A DNA stretch of 64,000 bases, taken from NCBI GenBank assembly GCA_003116995.1, contig BDSL01000011.1, forward strand, positions 496,001 through 560,000, given 5' to 3'. The position numbers were made by a program, and so were the translations under genes. The stretch comes from Yamagishiella unicocca. Taxonomy: Eukaryota > Chlorophyta > Chlorophyceae > Chlamydomonadales > Volvocaceae. The notes under the pieces were generated by a model that was given only the letters and a program-made list of their open reading frames with translations, made no database searches and had not been told where the DNA came from. Positions 32,701-45,249 of this stretch are shown in pieces (within the stretch, counting starts at the first letter, position 1; each line of letters begins with the position of its first letter).

Positions 32701-35700
32701 TGCTGCAGCCCTCCCCCGAGGTGGTGGCCTGCTTCCACGACGTGATGCTCATGTCGGCAGGACACCTGGTGTACCACGGACCCACGGATCAGCTGCTGCC
32801 GTTCCTGGCGTCGCTGGGGCTGGGGCCGCTGCCGAGGCAGGCGCTGGCGGACTTCGCGCAGGTGAGTGCGTTACAGAATACAGATGGTGGGTGGGTAGCT
32901 GCGCGGCTGGCGTAACAACCCTGGGTGGGTGGTATGTTCACAAGGCCGTGTTCACGAGTGGAGGCTGGTGTGTGGGTGTGGGTGTGCGCTGTACGAATAA
33001 GCGCGCCCATGCCTCCTGCGTGTGCGACATAGTCGGCGTACGACAGCTGGTCTATTTTGATTTCCTTTGCTTGTGAAGCCCCGCACCCAGCCGTCCTGGT
33101 TTGCTGGTAACCCTGCAGGAGGTGGCGGCCAGCCCCGAGGACCAGGCTCGGTACCGTTTGGCGCCACAGCCGGGGGCGGCAGCTCCTGCATGGGCAGGAC
33201 GGAAGTGGATCTCACCTGGGCGCATCCGCAAGGTGTGAGACGATATGCAGACGGAGCGGTACTGCGTGCGCAGGAGCTTCCTCCTGATCCGCCTCGTATT
33301 GCTCTGCCTCCTCCTGTGCCTCCGTCCCCCTTCCTCCTCCGTCCTGTTCCCTCTCCATTCCTTGACCCCCTGGCCTCCTCCCTACCTCGTCTGTCCCTAC
33401 CCCGTCTGTCCCTGCCGTACGCCGTACGCATGCCGTACGTTCCCGTGCGCCCGCCCAACGAATTACGTCATCATCAAAGGCCTTCAACTCGAGCGAGCCG
33501 GGTCGCGCGTTGGCAGCCAGCATAGCGGCGCCGCCGTACAGCCACCCCATGCAGGACCTGGTGCTGCGCAGCGACCAGTACGGCACCAGTACGGCGCGCA
33601 TGTGGCTGATCGTGTTGCGTCGCGAGGCGGCGCTCTTCGCGCGCAATAAGGCCTTTTTTGCTGCGGGGGCGATACAGGTGGGTTTGGCATACACATGGCC
33701 TTACGGTGGGGGTTGTGAGGAAAACCCGCGTCCGATTAAAACAACATACATTAGGTGATGCATGCTGGAAAACTTACGGTGGGGGCGGGCCGGGTACATG
33801 GCTACATATGATGCGGTTGGATGTGGTCCGGGGGATGGCCTAGTTGCCACGGGGTGCGTGAACACGTGGGTGCCTGTGTGTGTTTTACACGTGTCGAAAA
33901 CCCAAGTCAACAGTTCCGGCCCCCCGCGCGCAGGTCGTCTTCACCGCCTTCCTGGTTTCCACCGCGTTTGTTAACCTGGGCCACTCGAGCTTCGACGACG
34001 CCAACCTTTTCATGTCCGTCATATTCTTCAGCCTCATGGCGTTGTTCATGGTGGGGCGGGGCTGGACTTGGGCTGAGGCTGACAGCTGCAGTTGCCGGGC
34101 TGTGCGGTGGCCGGACTTCGGGCGGGGTTGGCTGCTACAGGGCGATAGTAGGCATGAGTACTACTAAAGCAGCGCAATTGGGAAGGTGATAACAGAAACA
34201 AAGAGACCAAAGAGAATGACTGGCCGCTCACGTACAGCCCGCGTACAGCCACTGTTTTCTGTATTGCATGCAGATGGGACGGCCGTTTCCACTCACCCAG
34301 CTGTCTAGCTGCGGCATCGTCACTCGGAACGGAAAGCCGGTCCTGACACCGGACCCTCTTTTCCCTACCGTGCTTTGCAGTCCGGCTTCAACTTCGCGCC
34401 CGTCTACTGCAGCCGCCTGCCCGTCTTCTACAAGCAGCGGGACCACCGCTTCTACTCGCCCGCTGCCTTCGCCGTGTCCTCCGTGCTCATGCGACTGCCT
34501 GACGTCATCGTGCAGGCGGTGTGCTATAGCGTCATGGTCTACTTCGCGGTCGGGTTCACACCCGACGTTGGAAGGTAGGTGGTGTGGCTGCGTACACCCG
34601 ACGTTGGAAGGTAGGTGGTGTGGCTGCGTACACCCGACGTTGGAAGGTAGGTGGTGTGGCTGCGTACACCCGACGTTGGAAGGTAGGTGGTGTGGCTGCG
34701 TACACCCGACGTTGGAAGGTAGGTGGTGTGGCTGCGTACACCCGACGTTGGAAGGTAGGTGGTGTGGCTGCGTACGCGTGCGGTGGGCAATTCGGGTGCG
34801 GCTGCGGGCAGCAAGGGGAGGTCAGCGGCAGGTGTAGGCTTTGCGCCGCGAAGGCTCACTAGGGGTGTAATGCGATCTCCAGTCCCTCGCCCGACGGCAG
34901 TCCTCCTGCCGCACCCGCAAGCTCCCAGCCCAACCCAACCCATCCCAAGCCCATCCCAAGCCCATTCAACCTCATCCAGCCCCACCCAGCCCCACCCAGC
35001 CCCAACATAACCCATTATAACCCAACATAACCCATCGCAACCCAATATAACCCAGTATAAACTAACCTAACCCTCGGGCACAGGTTCCTGCTGTTCCTGC
35101 TCAACATGCTTGCGGCCGGCTTCAACAGTGTCACCACCTTCACGATGATCGCGTCCGTGCTGCGTGACGAGTCAGCGGCACAGGTGGGTGCGGACGCATG
35201 TACGGCAGCAGACTGGAACGACGCGGCTGCGCCTCGCTCAAACAGGTCGCGAGGTATTCTGCCGGAGGGCATGTCGTGATTGGTGCCCCCGTGAGCTTGC
35301 ATGGAATCTACAATTAGTAATATCAAAATATTTAATATATTAGATGGGACGCCATCTAGAAACATGAACTGGGCGGAGCAGGGCTTGCAGTGTCGCACCT
35401 AACAAAGCATAGCGTGGAAGTACACGGGTGCATCGACAGCGTCCGGTGCGCCTTGATTGCGGAGATTTGCAATCGCCTGCCGCCCTAGCTAACCGTCGTA
35501 CTACTGCCGTGCACACGCCACGCAGGGTATCGGCGCCGTGGTGATGATGGTCAGCGTGCTGTTGTCGGGGTTTCCCATCGCGCCGAGTGAGTAGCTAGTT
35601 ACTGGGTGCGGTGGCGGGGTTAGTCATGCTTGGGTTGGCGGCAGCTTTGGCTACTGATAAATGCTGGGGGGGTGCGGGCATTAGTTTTGCGCGTGGACAC

Positions 35701-38700
35701 GGTTGCAGCCCTGGCAAAGGAAGCACGACAAGTTAAGTGGTAAAACAAGTCGTCTCAGCAGTACCCGTAGGGTTTTGTTTCTCCGAGACCGACACTTGCT
35801 ACGCGTGTAGGCGCGGAAGGGAGACCCCACGCCCGCGCGTCCGTCCCTCCCCGCACGTCGCAGGTTCGATTCCCGGCTGGTGGATCTGGTTCTACTGGAT
35901 CACCCCCATGAGCTGGGGCCTCAGGTCTATGCTGGTCATCGAGCTCTCGTCGGACAAGTGGGCCCCCCAGGGAGACAGCACCGTGGGCGTGGTAGGCGTG
36001 GACTGCGGGGAAAGGGGGGGGCGGGTTAGACACTGAATTACGACTTTCACTGCTGACCCCCGCCCAATTAAAGACCTACTACTGGTCCTGACCGCTGTTT
36101 CGCTCACGCGCTCGCGCTCGCACCCTCAGGCGGCTCTGGACATGCGCGGAATCTATTCCGACTGGAAGTGGGTGTGGGCGGGCATCGGCGCAGTGGTCGG
36201 AATCTCGCTGCTGGAGGTGGCGCTTCAAGTGGTGGCGCTGACGCTGCTGGGACGTGAGTGCAAGAGGGACGGGGCGGGCCGCGGTGGGGGCCGAGGGCGG
36301 GGCGGCAGCAGGGAGAGGGCGAGTCGGGGCCGGGTGGCTGATACCGGTGTCCATACGCGACATAACGGACCAAACTGGGTCGCTGTAACCTCCAAACGTT
36401 CTAGTGGGTCCCTGTAAGCATGCCCCCTTCTCGGATCATCAAGGTAGTAGTAACTGTTACAGTGGGCCGAAAAGTGTTTAGGGCCTTCCAAGACAACGCT
36501 CTCCGCCCATCCTTCCGTCCCTCCAGCTCTCCGGTCCTCCACCGGCGCCCCCGAGTACGACAATGAGGACGAGCATATCGAGGATGGTGCGCTCAACAAC
36601 CACAGCCCCGACACGGATTCCCGCGACCTTATGCCGCCATTGCTGCCGCCGGATGGTGCGGCCGAGGACGTCATGCTGCAACAGCAGCAGCCGGCCCCGC
36701 CGGTCCCTGTGCTAAACGACACAGCGGCGGATATGATTCAGGGCCAGAAGTGGGCGGCTGCGCCGCCACCCCTGCCTGCGGCCGCCAGCCTGGGGCGCAA
36801 CGGCAGCGGCTCCCTGCGAGCGCGACGGCCGCTGCCGCCGGCGACGACGACTCCTTCCTATCGGGCGTCAAAAGGAATTGAAATGGCTGCCGGTGGTGAC
36901 GGCAGCAGCGATGGGAGCGACACCGCGCTGGCTGCGGTAGCGCCGGCGAAGCCGCGCCCTGTTACGGAAGGCGGCGGCCGTGTTTTGGCCTTCCGGCAGG
37001 TGGTGATGGCCTTTCGCGATGTGTCGTACTTTGTAAGACCCAACGGCGGTGAGTTAAGGACTGACACCGAGGCGGGACCTACAACACGCGGAAACTGACG
37101 CGCTACCTGACAGCCAGCTGCACCGGTGTACAGGGACACCGGACTGTTGTTGAGTGCATGTTGTGTTCGTTTGTTGGCCCTCATCGCCTGTTACGTGCTG
37201 TTGCGCCGCCCTAGCTGGCTCGCCTAGCTACCCGGTGAGCGGATGTTTGACAGTTGAACGCGCCCGCCATTGCCTGACTAACTGCACGGACGTCCTCGTC
37301 CGTCCCCTCCGCAGACAAGGATGAGCTGCGGCTGCTGAGTGGTGTCAGCGGTGTCTTCCGCCCGGGCGTCCTTACCAGGTGCGTAGGTCGCTGACTCACT
37401 TTTCCCCACGCCAGTGGCTGGGGCCGGGCAGGGCAACGAGAGCTGCACCTTGCGGCTGGATCCTTGAAACCGCACCTGGATCTGAGCACCGGATCAAGCG
37501 AAATGTGTACACCGCTGCACCGGGCAACCACCAACCACCCATAACCACCGCCAATCGTCATCCGTACGCCCGCACCACCTGCACCCCTCCAAATCCGCAG
37601 TCTGATGGGCGCATCCGGCGCCGGCAAGACCACGCTGATGGACGTGCTGGCGGGTCGCAAGACCGGCGGGCGCACGGAGGGCAGTCAGCTGGTCAACGGC
37701 GCCCCCAAGCGGATGTCCACCTTCACCCGCCTGATGGGCTACGTGGAGCAGCTGGACGTGCACAACCCGCAGGTGGGGGGTGGGGGGGGTGGACGGCGGG
37801 GCGCAGGGGTAGGTTGTGTGCCAGTGGCCCAGGTTGCGACAACACTGCTGGGCGACGAGCTGAGCCACCCAGGCATATGCAGTAGATAGGGACCCCAGCC
37901 AGTCACTTGGGGGCATTTGGCGGCACAACTTACGTGCCGTGCCCTTAAGGGTTGGTCCAGCAGCTTCATCAACATACGTGCCGTGTGCTCCATGCATGTG
38001 TTCTCTCATGAGCGCCACCGTTCCCTCCCTTCCAAATCCGGCCGCCTTACTACCATGGTTTATCCTTCTACCCCCCCTCCACCTGCATCAGGCCACCGTG
38101 GAGGAGGCGCTGATGTTCTCTGCGCACCTGCGGGTGGGCAGCGACATGCTGCCGGCGGCCGCCGTCAAGCCCTTCGTACGGAACATGATAGAGGTGAGAG
38201 GAAGCAGCCAGATGACCATGCATGATACTGGCTGGGCTGTGCATATATACATGCATCTTTCGCGTCCTGAATGTAAGCGATGTTTTCCTTTTCTATTACA
38301 CCCGATGCTTACCTGATGCAACACTCCGTCTGCTTCTGTCACAGGTGGTGGAGCTGGGTCCGCTGGCCGGCCGCGTCATCGGGTCGGGCGGGCCGGGCGG
38401 CGGTCTGTCGACGGAGGCGCGCAAGCGGCTCACCATTGCGGTGCGTTTATCGCAGATGTGTGTGTTTGTGCACACGGTCATGCGTTCATTGCAGATGTGT
38501 GTGTTTGTGCAAGTGCTGCTTGGTGTCTGTTTCAGGCAGGCACGTACCTGCTGCCGTCCGGGTTCTGGCGTGCGGCCACGGCAGCCCCCTACATGTATGC
38601 TGCGTTTGGTGGGGGGGTAGTATTCGCTACCTACCGCTGCCTTCCCTAACCGCCTCACTAACCGCCTCCCCAACCGCCTCCCAACCACTCCTTCCTCCCT

Positions 38701-41700
38701 ATCTTCCCCATCCTCCCTCCCCCCAGGTTGAGCTTGTGGCCAATCCGTCCATCGTGTTCATGGACGAGCCCACGTCGGGCCTTGACGCCCGCGCCGCCAG
38801 CATGGTGATGCGCGCCGTGCGCAACACCGTGGCCACCGGCCGGACCGTGGTGTGCACCATCCACCAGCCCAACAGGGACATCATGAACCAGTTCGACGAG
38901 TGAGTAGCGGGAGTAGGGGCACCGCACCCGGAGTCGGCAGGGCAGCAGGGCAGGCAGGCAGGCAGGGCCGCTGGGGGCAGGGAGTGGCTCGGGAGCGGGC
39001 AGGCACCGCAAGCACATCCACATCCCTCTGCAACACCTCCTCTACCTCTTGGTGTGGAACCCACTGTAACCGTTACAACAACCTCGATGAATCGATGTCT
39101 TGAAAGGCAGGTGTGCCGGATCTAAGACGTGAACGTCAGTTCCTTCCCCTATTCGTCTTCAGCGTCTCCTTCATCCTGGATAACCTGGCAACCCAATTCC
39201 TACCCTCGGTTATTTCCCGTCCATCTCCGTGCGTAGGCTGCTGCTGCTCAAGCCCGGTGGCCGCACCATCTACTTCGGCGCTCTGGGCCAGCGCCAGACC
39301 AGCCTCGTGTCGTACCTCTGCGGCCTGCCTGGAGTGGACGGGTGGGTGCCGTCGGTTTGTGGGTTGGGCCTCAGTGGTTGGGCTCGGAGGCCGGGCTTCA
39401 GGGTATTCTGCTACCTACCGTACATCCGTTTGCGTTTATACTTCGTGCTATATTTCGTGCTATCCATATCTCCCAAGCGCAACCTGTGCTTCGTGGCTGG
39501 CGCTGGCTTTCTCCGAGTGTTTGTTGTTCTCGTCCAGGACGTCTCCGATGGCTGCTGCCCTGCATACGAGCCGCACATTCTGCTGCCTTAGCCCTCACGC
39601 CTACGGCCTCGCAAGTATGCACGTCCTCCCTGCTACGGCCTTGTGCCTACGGCCAGCCGTAAGGCCTTACGGTTGCATACGATCTTACGGCTATGGCGGA
39701 TTTACGGTCACTGGTTTAAAAATACGTTCTTACGGTTACGGATTCACTGACAAGGATTCACTGCCAAGGATTCATTGCCAAGGATTCACTGCGACGGATT
39801 CATTGCTACGAGTTATGGTTACGGACTTACGGCTAAGGACTATAAAACCTTTGTACGGATATGGATTTACGGATCCTGCTGGAACTTCATCGCAGGTACG
39901 AGTCCCACATGAACCCCGCCAACTGGATGCTCGAGGTGACGTCCCCTGCGGCCGAGGCGGCGCTGGGAGTGGACTTCGCGGACTTGTGGGCGGCCAGCGA
40001 GCAGGCCAGGTGAGGCACTGGGCGGTGGGCGATGTGAAGCTGGATGGGTCGGTCGGCCTGATAGTCAGGCAGCTGGCGCAATCTTGCCATTGGGTGGACC
40101 GCGATCCAGCAGGCCGAGGGATCGCGAGCGAAAACCCTAATCGGCAGGTCTCTGTAGGACGAGGAATGTCAAGACCACCTTTTCGCTACAATTAAGCCAT
40201 TCAGCCCGAGGGGCGGGCTGCCATGAGCGCAGAGCACGCCCTGTTCACACACCGATGGAAACCGGAACGGCACATACGTGAACACAGTCTCCTCGTCCCC
40301 CCCTCCTTCATCAGCACCGTTGTGACGTCACTGCTGTTCAGCACTGTGTCCTGCACGTTTCGACCAACAGGGCCGCCAGCGTGCTCATCGAGGAGCACTG
40401 CAGCGTTACTGCTTCCGCTGACGTAGCTCTGCGGCCGTCAGCAGTTGGCGGCAGCAAGGCCAGGGTCGCGGCGGCTGCGGCGGCTGCAGGTGACGACATT
40501 GAAGCGGGCCCTGCCGCGGTCGTGGACGGCAAGCAGGTGGCGGAGCCGGAGGCGGCGTCCATGTCAACGCGATTCGCGCAGCCGCCCCCCCTGCAGATGT
40601 GGTTCCTGCTTCGCCGCGCGCTGGTGTCGCAGTGGCGGAACTCGGCCTACAACGGCATGCGCTTCGCCATCACCTTCGTTCTCGGCTGGGTCCTCGGCTC
40701 GCTGTACTGGGGGCGAGGAAACAACAGGTGGGTGGGTGGGTGAGCAGCCTGCCGGCAGGCAGGTCGGACATGGATGGCGATGTATGATGCCACGTGTCCC
40801 CCGATTGGTGACAGACATTGATTGTTCCTCCGGGTCGATGCTGATACGTCGCGCGCTGCTGATACCAGGCGACCAGCACATCACCACCATCTCAGTATTC
40901 CTGTGGTGGCACGTCTGTGTGCTTTCCATGTCGCGCAGGGATACGATGCTCGGCGTGTTGGACATCATGGGCGTCATCTTCAGCGGCAGCATCTTCCTCT
41001 CCATTACGAACCTCATGATGGTACGACGGGCTGGGAGAAGCGCAAGAAAAGCACGTGCAGCCATTGCACCACGGCAACTGGATGCGCCAACCCTGCCCCA
41101 ACCCCATCCTCCCTATCCCCTCGCCCCCTTGTGCTGCTGCTCCTGAAACCCCTCCCTTGCTAACGTACCGCCTCCCTCTCCCTCACCACCCACCTCCCCT
41201 TCCCCGCCCCCCAGGTGATGCCCCAGGTGATGGCCGAGCGCGCCGTGTTCTATCGCGAGAAGGCCTCCGGCATGTATCGGGGGGTCGTGTTCGCGGCGGT
41301 GCAGGGGGCGGCGGAGATGCCATTCATCTTCGTGCAGTCAATACTGGTGGGTGGGCGGGGCGGGGAGGAAGGGGAGGAGCGAGCGCGCGGGCGAGGAAGG
41401 GAATGAAGCGAAGGGAGAGATGGGTGCCCCCCTATGCCGGCCGTGGATTCGCGGATTCTCTTATCAACCCCCTACGCGTAGGTCCATACAGCTGCGCCAG
41501 GTACGGGCCGGGTCGATATCTGCGTCCGGTACTACCTGCCGAACGGAATCGTCATCGGCATGGATCTCGCTCGTACGCTAGCTGGCTACGTGCACCATTT
41601 CCCCCAAAACCTAACGGTCGGGTCCCGCGCGGTGCCGCTCTTTTCGCCCTCTCGCTGCTCCACAGTACGTCGTCATCATGTACACCACCGTACAGTTCGA

Positions 41701-43063
41701 GTTCTTGTGGATCAAGGCCCTGTGGTTCTGGTGGGTAGCGGCCCTGGGCCGTTCGGCGCGGCTTCCGTACCCATTCACGTCTTCACCGTCACCGTATGAT
41801 TAGCTCCTTCATTTCCAACATCACTGCTATGGCTGTGTCCCTGGGTTGTGCCGTATGTGCTAGTCGTGCGTGCGTGCCTAGCTAGTAGCTAGTGGCTGAG
41901 GCATACCCCTTGTCGTCGTACTCATCGTACTACGGCTGTGCCGCAGGCTATACATCTGGCTGGGCCTCATGATCTGCACCTTCCTGGGTATGGGCGCCAT
42001 GAACCTGGCCCCCAACATCCCCGCCGCCATCGCCGGCTGCTCGGGCTTCATCCTGCTGTGGAACCTGTTCTGCGGTTTCCTCATTTACCGAAAGGTGTTT
42101 ACGCTGGGATGTGCCAAATGTGCCAAATGTGCCCAGCATGTGTAGATCTACCGCTGCGAGTGTGTATGTGCATGTGGCGTGCCCAGCAGTAAAAATATGT
42201 CGTGGTTTCCGCCGCCGCCATTGTTTACCCCATGCCAGACAACAACCCGCCAGCCACGACCCCAAACGAGGGCGGGTCCGTCCCAGACAATTGCTGTGAT
42301 GTCGCTGTGCGTGTTCATGAGCCAACCTTGCTCCCCTGCGATGCCATTCATTCCTCCCCTGCCCTCTCCCATCATCCTCTTCACCCCCAGGACATCAAGC
42401 CCTGGTACTTGTGGGCCTACTACGCCAACCCCTTCACCTACGTCATCTACGGCTGCGTCACCACTCAGATGGGCGACCTGTGGGACGAGACCATCACCGT
42501 GGGCTCCACCACCACGTCGGTGGCGCAATACATTAAGGACACGTTCGACTACGAGTGAGTGAACCCCCTGGCTGACCCTGGCTGCAACGTGTCCTACAAC
42601 AACAGCCGCAGCAGCCACTCGAATGCATCAGTGTCACGCCATCAACGCCAACGTTAGCTTGGTGCGATAGACATTGCCTGCCTGTTTGTCTACTGCCCGG
42701 CCGGCCGCCCTGCTGGACCCACGGGAGGAGAGCCGGCTTCTTCTCCTGCAGGCTGGTCGCTAGTACGATACTATCCATGCATGCCGTATGGCCGTTAGTT
42801 TATACGCGGCTCCTCCATACTTTCGACATTCCGAGTGCGGCGCAGCGGGGAGATTCCAAACGGTTTCTGAGTACAGTATAGTAGTACGTCCGTAAAACCG
42901 CCAAACGCACGCGCCGTCTGACTTCCTTTCTTACTCCACGTTTGCCACCCTCCGCAGCTACGGCATGCGCGGCTGGATGGTGCTCATCCTGGTGGGCTTC
43001 ATCATGACCTTCCGCGCGGTGTCGTACTACGGACTCACGTGCCGCAACTTCCAGATTCGATGA
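29722..43063 (+). CDS. PDR-type full-size ABCG transporter, first tandem copy
   Basis: All 31 exons join in phase (about 1576 aa): 29722-29921, 30059-30131, 30326-30821, 31317-31438, 31775-31877, 32112-32149, 32306-32386, 32682-32861, 33119-33232, 33480-33677, 33934-34050, 34381-34574, 35084-35183, 35526-35586, 35864-35991, 36130-36253, 36527-37048, 37315-37378, 37601-37772, 38092-38193, 38345-38440, 38727-38899, 39237-39341, 39896-40009, 40371-40727, 40939-41020, 41215-41346, 41666-41730, 41947-42094, 42391-42554, 42958-43063. Order NBD1-TMD1-NBD2-TMD2 is that of pleiotropic drug resistance pumps. NBD1: Walker [12 protein letters not shown] (Arg instead of Lys), signature [10 protein letters not shown], Walker B QVMMLDE, Gln at the H-loop (STLLQPSPE). 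NBD2: [11 protein letters not shown], degenerate signature [10 protein letters not shown], Walker [14 protein letters not shown]-loop TIHQPNRD. Membrane motifs include [15 protein letters not shown] and [18 protein letters not shown]-driven export at a membrane is inferred; substrate unknown. Confidence 0.92.
31433..31535 (+). repeat. GGTTGAGGTGGGTAGGT repeat in transporter-1 intron 4
   Basis: About seven irregular copies of GGTTGAGGTGGGTAGGT begin exactly at the exon 4 end/5' splice site (GTTGAG|GTGGGTAG at 31438-31439). The paralogue has a single copy with only a hint of repetition there. Confidence 0.8.
33700..33790 (+). repeat. Third, diverged copy of the short intron element
   Basis: In transporter-1 intron 10, GAGGAAAACCCGCGTCCGAT, TTAAAACAACAT and GATGCATGCTGGAAAACTTA align with the elements at 24183-24300 and 22786-22890. 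The internal part is shorter and more diverged. Confidence 0.5.
34561..34776 (+). repeat. 36-bp tandem repeat, 6 copies, of an exon end plus 5' splice site
   Basis: Unit starts CCCGACGTTGGAAG|GTAGGT and continues GGTGTGGCTGCGTACA. The first copy is the real end of exon 12 (34574) with its donor; five more follow in the intron. The period is 36 bp, a multiple of three. Read through in the exon frame, each unit gives a TAG right after GGAAGG, so only the first donor avoids a stop. Confidence 0.9.
39635..39890 (+). repeat. Degenerate TTACGG / GGATTCACTG repeats in transporter-1 intron 23
   Basis: Irregular short repeats of CCTACGGCC, TTACGGTTACGG and AAGGATTCAYTGCCAAGGAT fill the 3' part of a 554-bp intron ending at 39895. 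The second paralogue's counterpart intron is much shorter and lacks them. Confidence 0.65.
41438..41482 (-). repeat. Dispersed motif GAATCCGCGAATCCACGGCC (minus) in transporter-1 intron 27
   Basis: Reverse complement reads TTGATAAGAGAATCCGCGAA followed by TCCACGGCCGGC, matching 25386-25412 in the LRR/RING region. Position inside an intron fits the pattern of the other dispersed motifs. Confidence 0.6.
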
Positions 43064-45249
43064 TATTGAGGCATCCCTCCTTGATGATACTGTAGCGGTC
43101 GTTAGGCACTGGCGGCAAGTGAGCTCCCCACCTTTTTGGTGGCGCGATGGGTGGGAAAGTGGGACGAGTGTCACTAGCCAGAGAAGCTACCATACGCGGC
43201 GCAGCTGTGAACGCGACACTGCCATGATGACGTTTTGTGAGCCTCGACGATTACTTTCATCAAGTAATGGAAACAGGGGCGGTTAGGACTTGTACTCTGA
43301 GGGCTTGTTGTACACGTTGCATGATACGTGACGTGGCTGATGCAGTGAGAATCTGCTCGTCGATCCATCGCACCATCGGCCTATCCCCTGCTGCATGCGT
43401 GATCGAGTGTGTGTGTACCGTCGTATGTAGCGCTGCAACACGCGTATATTTTCGTGCCTGGGCTTGGCACGTGCGCTCTATCTACAGCCGGTGGGCATCG
43501 TCGAGGCATCAGCAATGGGCCTCGCAGCAACCGGCGTGGGAGGCTAGCTTCATTGTCACCCACGTTGCTGTCAGTACAGCAGCAGGGACGGTTATCCGGG
43601 GTTTCGTGCGTGCCAACTAGATCCCAAAGAAGGTAACGAACTGCACATGCGGTTAAGTTACCGGTAATTGTTATTACACGTGCGTGCAGGAGTAAGGGTG
43701 TGCAGCTAGCGCGATGCTGGCTGCATGTCGACTGTTGTCGAACATTGCTGTCTTAATTATGTGACGACATTCGGAGGTTGGGCTTCTGGCTCAGTGCTGG
43801 TGTAAGGTAGCCTCGAAGGCTGCTGGGTGGGCGGTATGCCGTTCATCGTCGTATTTCGCGTCTGTGTTCCATGCGGACGGGCGGCCCAGCAGCAAGCTGG
43901 TGGCTTGTGCGCCCATGTGCTCCCGAGGAGAGAGGGGTCCTGCTTGGCACGACGGATCTGGTATACCTACCAGACTGCTTGCGAGTGATGATTGATCGTA
44001 TAGCTGCTGGTTGGCTTTTTGTCCAACATGCTAATGTAGTCAAAATGTGTTTGCACGCGCGTGAGTTAATTACGACTGGTGTGCGTCTCCACGTGGCCCC
44101 GCCCCCAACGGGGGCATGTCGACCTGGCTATGACGTACGTTGCTTGTACACCGCGTAACTCATGGACGAGCTAGGACAAGACGTATAAAGTGCGGCGCAC
44201 AATCCTGCAGGGCCTGCCGTAACTAACTACGGCAAATTTAGGCAAGCCCAGCACAGGGTTATTAGGGCAACGGCCCTAGGCTCCAGGGGGGGGGCCCAAG
44301 GGGTCCAAGCCTACGTACTCCAGCTCAACGCCTGCAAACCACATGTCGCACCCCAACGCCGACTTGCCCTGTCACAGCCGCCAAGGTCACAACTTAGTTA
44401 CGACTTAAGTTTCTAAGTCCTAATCCCAAGTTCGGAGACAGTGCGAGGGGGCGTTGAGGCGTGACAGCCCAATTCCCAAAGGCAGCCACGGACAGCCCGA
44501 GATGCGTGCCAAGCGAGCGCGGTGTCGCATGTATATACCTTACTGTTGCACCCGTTTTGGATGTCAGTGGGCAATCGTTCGTGTGGATTGTGCACATTGG
44601 CAAGGTGTTGTATTGGTCCAGAGAGAAGCAGAGATAGACCTGTCGGGTCGGCGCTTAGTTACGGGTTGCATTCCGACGTTGAGTGTTACATAGGTAATAT
44701 ACCTCGAGACATTCAAGACCGCACTTCAAGCTAGCTGGAGCAGCTAACATTTTTGCACATGCTGCCATAGACATTCTAGTCGTCCCTCGCAGAACATAGG
44801 AGGGTGAGGGTATGCCCACGGGATTTCATATGATTTCAAGATGCACCGGTTGACCTGCGTGGACATTGTTGGGCCTGCCATGTTTCTGGTTGGTGTCCGT
44901 TGGCTCCCTATGCCTCATATGTGTACTAAACGCAAGTCAAGGCGTGCGTCTGTTACAGTTCGATATAGAACGTCTTTACGAATTTCAGGTAACGTAGGAT
45001 TACGCGCGCCATGGAAGCTGCAATCGGGCATAATGGTTGACGTTTATTAGGCTTCATGACAGAAACCTACATACTTAAGCCGGAACAGCCTAAACCAGTA
45101 TAATATAACTTAAACCTTTATTACGCGTACTCCGCCACCCCAGAAATCGCATATCCTTCTTCGTTCGGTGTTGAGGCAACCAGCAAGCGAGCGCCGACAG
45201 GCGCGTTCAGGCGCCTGGCGCCAGTACCTAAATTAACACATTTTCAGGA
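43064..45249. other. Intergenic region between the two ABCG transporters
   Basis: About 2.2 kb with lower GC than the genes. Short frames show no family motif. A G-run with partly palindromic flanks (GGCCCTAGGCTCCAGGGGGG) lies near 44269. It contains the 3' UTR of copy 1 and the promoter of copy 2, but neither could be delimited. Confidence 0.5.
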
